8,057 nt of DNA from an uncultured Mediterraneibacter sp. (GTDB taxonomy: Bacteria; Bacillota; Clostridia; Lachnospirales; Lachnospiraceae). Positions 4,965-8,057 of this stretch are shown in pieces. The notes below the pieces were generated by a model. That model saw only the letters and a program-made list of their open reading frames with translations. It searched no databases and had not been told where the DNA came from. Position numbers and translations under genes: made by a program. The stretch covers positions 1-8,057 of the forward strand of contig NZ_CAKRGI010000048.1 in NCBI RefSeq assembly GCF_934330165.1. The letters are read 5' to 3'. Position 1 is the stretch's first letter; every line of letters begins with the position of its first letter.

Positions 4965-5225
4965 ATGATGGAAATAACTGATAAAGAGAGTTACAGAAGT
5001 CTGTACTCTGAGTTAAAGCAGTATGAAAAGAGAGGGATAGACATCCTTATGGATGGATATCAGGTAAGTCCGATGCAGATCGTGACCGCATATATGGCAA
5101 AAGAAGAAGGAGCTTATATGCGTGATTATGTGATGGATCAGAATGGAAGACTGGAATCTCTGATATTTACCGATGTAGATGAATTGAATGTGGATAAATT
5201 TGGATTGTCAGTGCTTACCCCTTGA
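4965..5225 (+). CDS. Small hypothetical protein, 86 aa
   Basis: I do not recognise this protein. It is acidic and probably soluble, with no signal peptide, membrane segment or cysteine. Residues 4-30 look helical (DKESYRSLYSELKQYEKRG), followed by a segment DILMDGYQVSPMQIVTAYM, and then an acidic part with DVDELNVDKFG near the end. Codon use resembles its neighbours, and the frame is long for chance in AT-rich DNA. Tandem ATGs (4965, 4968) follow an AGGAGAGAG purine run (4947-4955), at the upper end of normal spacing. The same frame stays open upstream to 4833 without a usual start codon, so the true gene could be longer or frameshifted (see findings). It lies 126 bp before the GH18 gene, which has its own extended -10, so co-transcription is possible but not required. 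Confidence 0.65.
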   Translation: MMEITDKESYRSLYSELKQYEKRGIDILMDGYQVSPMQIVTAYMAKEEGAYMRDYVMDQNGRLESLIFTDVDELNVDKFGLSVLTP

Positions 5226-5320
5226 TGCCGGACAGTACAGATAGATGAACATTCAGAGAACAGAAAGATCAGAAAAGGACGCATCAATGTGCGGAAAGTA
5301 TATTCAGAGAAAGCCGGATA

Positions 5321-5329
5321 TGTTATAAT
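5321..5329 (+). promoter_or_regulatory. Extended -10 promoter of the GH18 gene
   Basis: TGTTATAAT is an exact TGnTATAAT element; the -35 region is weak. Initiation near 5336 leaves about 16 nt before the start codon, just enough for AGGAGGTG (5340-5347). The same layout precedes the GIY-YIG gene at 135-143. Because it lies downstream of 5289, it argues against starting the gene there. Confidence 0.6.
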
Positions 5330-5351
5330 GATTGCGGATAGGAGGTGCCGC

Positions 5352-7184
5352 ATGAACGAAAGAAAAAGGCATAGAAGAAAAGGCAGAAGAAGACGGAGAA
5401 GATCACCGGGGATTGCTGTGATCGTTTCCATCGTACTTGTCATTATCATAGCAGTAGCAGGAATTTTTGTTGTCTGGAAGAGATACGGTCCATCGAATGA
5501 AAGGGCTGATCTGGAACAATATTATGGCCTGGACAGCAAAGATGAGATCGCAGTGGTGATTGATGATGAAGTGATACGAAGCGAAGATCTGGCACAGGAT
5601 GAAGCGGAAGGATCAAAAGCAATTCCGGCAAAAGTCTATGACAGTGAATATTATATCGAAGCTTCTGTTGTAAGAGATAAGATCAATGAGCGCTTTTACT
5701 GGGATTCAAATGAACAGATTCTTTTATATACACTGCCGTCAGGGAATGTCTCTGCCGTGGCAGATACGAATGAATATACTGACATCAATGAACAGAAAAG
5801 TGTAGATTATACCATTCTGAAAATGGAGGGCGACAAGGTTTATATTGCACTTCCATTTATACAGACGTATACTAATATGGAGTATAAAGCATATCGGGAT
5901 CCGGACAGGATCGTGATCACGGCAGACTGGGGTGAAAAAGAGACCGCAGTTGTAAAAGGTGATACACAGGTTCGTTATCAGGGCGGAGTGAAAAGTCCTG
6001 TTCTCACAGATGTAAAAAAGAACGACAAGGTTACAGTTCTGGAAGATGAGGATGACTGGCAGAAAGTAGCTACAGCAGATGGATTTATCGGTTATCTGAA
6101 AAGCAGTAAGCTGAAAGACCAGAAGAAAGAAAAAACTTCCAGAGATTTTGCGGAGCCGGAATATACAAGTATTTCAAGAGATTATAAGATCAATATGGCA
6201 TGGCATAATGTTACGAATGTCAGTGCCAACCAGAGCATTCAGACCATGCTCGCTACTACAAAAGGACTGACTACGATTGCACCGACCTGGTTCAGTCTTG
6301 CAGATACTGAAGGAAATATCACATCCATTGCAGACACAGACTATGTTCAGTATGCAAAGCAGGCAGGACTGGAAGTGTGGGCGGTACTCCGGGATTTCCA
6401 TGGAGGTATTAATTCATATGATGAGACTTATGAAGTATTAAGTTACAGTTCAAAAAGAGCAAAAGTGATCGATCAGGTGATCGCAGCTGCATTGCAGAGT
6501 CAGGTAGATGGAATTAACCTGGATTTTGAACTGATCTCGTCGAAGTGTGGAGTGCATTATATTCAGTTTGTGAGAGAGCTGTCAGTAAAGTGCAGAGAGA
6601 ACAACCTGGTATTATCAGTAGACAACTACGTTCCGAAGCCCTACAATACGCAGTACGATCTGAAGGAGCAGGCAGCGGTAGCAGATTATGTGGTCATCAT
6701 GGCATATGATGAGCATACAGACGGCTCTAATGAAGCCGGATCTGTTGCATCTATCAGTTACCTGGAAAATGGTGTGACAGATGCACAGAAGCTTGTCCCG
6801 AAAGAAAAGCTGGTTGCTGCGATCCCGTTCTTTACAAGACTTTGGAAAGAAACTCCAAAGACGGAAGAAGAGCTGGCTGCAGAAGCAGGAACCGAGGCAG
6901 CAGATTATCCGAACCGTGTAAGCAGTCAGGCACTTGGTATGGATGAAGCTGCACAGATGGTTCAGAATGCAGGCGTGACAGCACAATGGGATGATGAGAC
7001 GAAGCAGAATTATGCAAAGTGGGAAGCAGATGGAAGTACCTACAGGATCTGGCTGGAAGATATGCAGTCATTGGAAGAAAAGATGAAAGTAATCCAGCAG
7101 AACGAACTGGCAGGAGTTGCAGAGTGGAGCCTTGGAAGAGAAAATAGCAGTGTATGGGATCTGATTCTCCAATATTTGAATTAA
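5352..7184 (+). CDS. Membrane-anchored GH18 glycosidase with SH3-like domain
   Basis: This cell-surface glycoside hydrolase of family 18 probably cuts glycan strands of peptidoglycan, as GH18 spore and cell-wall enzymes of the YaaH/YdhD kind do. It has 610 aa. A very basic cytoplasmic start (RKGRRRRRR) precedes one membrane helix (about 19-43), giving a type II or uncleaved anchor. Residues about 65-200 resemble the copper-amine-oxidase-N-like modules found in such enzymes. An SH3-like domain lies at about 203-254 (ending DGFIGYLKSSKL), and the GH18 barrel at about 275-610. The active-site motif VDGINLDFE (385-393) matches the GH18 signature exactly, with E393 as acid/base. MAYDE (450-454) and AEWSLGRE (590-597) are the expected later strands. 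The start is ATG 5352 with AGGAGGTG at 5340-5347. An in-frame GTG at 5289 adds 21 residues but lies upstream of the -10 element. Chitin or other glycans cannot be excluded as substrate. Confidence 0.93.
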   Translation: MNERKRHRRKGRRRRRRSPGIAVIVSIVLVIIIAVAGIFVVWKRYGPSNERADLEQYYGLDSKDEIAVVIDDEVIRSEDLAQDEAEGSKAIPAKVYDSEYYIEASVVRDKINERFYWDSNEQILLYTLPSGNVSAVADTNEYTDINEQKSVDYTILKMEGDKVYIALPFIQTYTNMEYKAYRDPDRIVITADWGEKETAVVKGDTQVRYQGGVKSPVLTDVKKNDKVTVLEDEDDWQKVATADGFIGYLKSSKLKDQKKEKTSRDFAEPEYTSISRDYKINMAWHNVTNVSANQSIQTMLATTKGLTTIAPTWFSLADTEGNITSIADTDYVQYAKQAGLEVWAVLRDFHGGINSYDETYEVLSYSSKRAKVIDQVIAAALQSQVDGINLDFELISSKCGVHYIQFVRELSVKCRENNLVLSVDNYVPKPYNTQYDLKEQAAVADYVVIMAYDEHTDGSNEAGSVASISYLENGVTDAQKLVPKEKLVAAIPFFTRLWKETPKTEEELAAEAGTEAADYPNRVSSQALGMDEAAQMVQNAGVTAQWDDETKQNYAKWEADGSTYRIWLEDMQSLEEKMKVIQQNELAGVAEWSLGRENSSVWDLILQYLN

Positions 7185-7196
7185 ATTAAGATGATT

Positions 7197-7226
7197 TTGA
7201 AAAAATATCCTTTTCAGACATATACT
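7197..7226 (+). promoter_or_regulatory. Promoter of the amidase gene
   Basis: TTGAAA (7197-7202), 18 bp and TATACT (7221-7226) form a good sigma-A-type promoter in the 71-bp gap after the GH18 gene. Initiation near 7233 gives a leader of about 23 nt containing GAGGAGG. The amidase can thus be made independently of GH18, although no terminator separates them and read-through is likely. Confidence 0.65.
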
Positions 7227-7255
7227 ACAATATAAGTTTGAGGAGGATATTTATT

Positions 7256-7963
7256 TTGCTTAAAAAAATGCAAAAAAAAGTAGGAGCATTACTGGTAATG
7301 ATATGCCTTGGAGTGGTCATTTTACTGTGTTGGGAGGCAGGAGAACATCTGAAAGATAAGATTCTCAGAAGCCTGGAAACCGCGGCAGAAGTCCGTACCG
7401 GAAAACAGACGGTAGTCCTTGACAGTGGGCATGGAGGAAGTGATTCCGGGAAAGTCGGGATCAATGGGGCAAAAGAAAAGGAGATTAATCTGCTGATTGC
7501 AAAAGAGATTAGAAGATTGCTTGAAAAAGAAAAGATTGAAGTAATTATGATCCGAGAAAAAGATGAGGAGCTTGGAAAGAGTAAAGTAGAAGATTTGAAA
7601 TACAGAGTTTCGCTGATGAATGAAAAAAAGCCGGCACTGGCAGTCAGTATTCATCAGAACAGTTATCATGAAAAAGATGTTTTTGGAGCACAGGTCTTTT
7701 ATTATAAGACTTCCATCGAGGGAGAAAAGGCGGCTGCGGTCATACAGGAAGCACTTCAGGAAGTGAATCCTGAAAATACGAAAAAAATTAAAGCAAATGA
7801 TACATACTATCTCTTAAAGAAGACAGAAGTGCCGACGGTAATTGTAGAATGTGGCTTCTTAAGTAATTATGCAGAGGCGGAAAAACTGGTATCAGAAGAC
7901 TATCAGAAGAAAGTGGCAGAAGCAGTGACAAAAGGCATCCTGCAATATCTGAAAGATCGGTGA
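7256..7963 (+). CDS. N-acetylmuramoyl-L-alanine amidase (Amidase_3, CwlD-like)
   Basis: This zinc amidase cleaves the bond between N-acetylmuramic acid and L-alanine. It has 235 aa, with a membrane anchor at about residues 9-26 and the Amidase_3 domain at about 51-232. Zinc ligands are H59 (DSGHGG), E74 (KEKEINL) and H133 (SIHQN), with catalytic E198 in VECGFLSN. Size, single N-terminal anchor and lack of extra binding domains resemble CwlD, which makes muramic delta-lactam in spore cortex; a vegetative role is also possible. I chose TTG 7256 because GAGGAGG (7240-7246) sits 9 nt before it. The earlier in-frame TTG at 7238 overlaps that ribosome site, and ATG 7268 is too far away. It follows the GH18 gene by 71 bp, and together they offer glycan- and amide-cutting activities. 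Confidence 0.93.
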   Translation: MLKKMQKKVGALLVMICLGVVILLCWEAGEHLKDKILRSLETAAEVRTGKQTVVLDSGHGGSDSGKVGINGAKEKEINLLIAKEIRRLLEKEKIEVIMIREKDEELGKSKVEDLKYRVSLMNEKKPALAVSIHQNSYHEKDVFGAQVFYYKTSIEGEKAAAVIQEALQEVNPENTKKIKANDTYYLLKKTEVPTVIVECGFLSNYAEAEKLVSEDYQKKVAEAVTKGILQYLKDR

Positions 7964-8006
7964 TGAAAGGAATGAAGAAGGCACGACAAACGCATGAGTA
8001 AATAAA

Positions 8007-8035
8007 TTGTGAACACGCCCTTTTTCTGGTAAAAT
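8007..8035 (+). promoter_or_regulatory. Promoter for the next gene beyond the right edge
   Basis: TTGTGA (8007-8012), exactly 17 bp and TAAAAT (8030-8035), with TGG just before the -10, form a strong promoter. It is followed by the purine-rich ribosome site GAAAAGGGGTG (8041-8051). The start codon is probably an ATG at or just beyond the last base; the gene itself is outside the window. Confidence 0.7.
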
Positions 8036-8057
8036 GAAAAGAAAAGGGGTGTTGCTA

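Noticed and set aside
5289..5351. Upstream GTG start adding 21 residues to the GH18 protein
   Set aside because: It has no good ribosome site and lies upstream of the extended -10 at 5321-5329; ATG 5352 has AGGAGGTG in place.
7963..8001. 12-codon frame overlapping the amidase stop by one base
   Set aside because: It is too short to support, and no good ribosome site or conserved feature is visible.

Overview
The window looks like chromosomal DNA of a low-GC anaerobic Firmicute. It most resembles the Lachnospiraceae (the Blautia/Dorea/Coprococcus group), judged from the protein styles, the A-rich codon use, strong Shine-Dalgarno sequences, and the set of reverse rubrerythrin, PerR, a DUF1858 redox protein, MecA and a CwlD-like amidase. 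This placement is an inference, because there is no rRNA or other phylogenetic marker. I see no mobile element, CRISPR array, tRNA or rRNA.

Layout. Positions 1-160 hold an unidentified tail and an extended -10 promoter. A GIY-YIG (UPF0213) protein follows at 161-427 (+). A strong hairpin at 485-526 terminates a leftward two-gene oxidative-stress operon, perR (1151-1546) then reverse rubrerythrin (572-1114). The operon has a good promoter and a palindromic candidate PerR operator. A 453-bp AT-rich divergent spacer leads to a secreted SH3/SH3/NlpC-P60 cell-wall hydrolase (2000-3070, +). A 426-bp spacer follows with three perfect DnaA-box nonamers and an SOS-box-like site. A 69-aa DUF1858 redox-disulfide protein (3497-3706, +) and mecA (3797-4531, -) converge on a shared terminator. 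A 433-bp spacer then carries divergent promoters, two near-DnaA boxes and an ambiguous stretch of short open frames. It ends at an unidentified 86-aa protein (4965-5225, +). Last come a membrane-anchored GH18 glycosidase (5352-7184, +) and an N-acetylmuramoyl-L-alanine amidase of CwlD type (7256-7963, +). A strong promoter for the next gene lies at the right edge.

How the genes fit together. One group handles peroxide and redox stress: PerR senses peroxide and probably represses its own operon, rubrerythrin removes the peroxide, and DUF1858 may be a thiol redox partner. The second group remodels peptidoglycan: NlpC/P60 acts on stem peptides, GH18 on glycan strands, and the amidase on the lactyl-amide bond. 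MecA links regulated proteolysis (ClpC) to either. Three tracked start codons (5289, 7238 and the 4624 start of mecA) should be moved, as explained in the entries.

The least explained parts are the DnaA-box/SOS spacer at 3071-3496, the 4753-4964 leader or possible broken gene, and the repeat-rich regulatory DNA around 1682-1950. I found no clear new defence or mobile system; most of the novelty here is regulatory.
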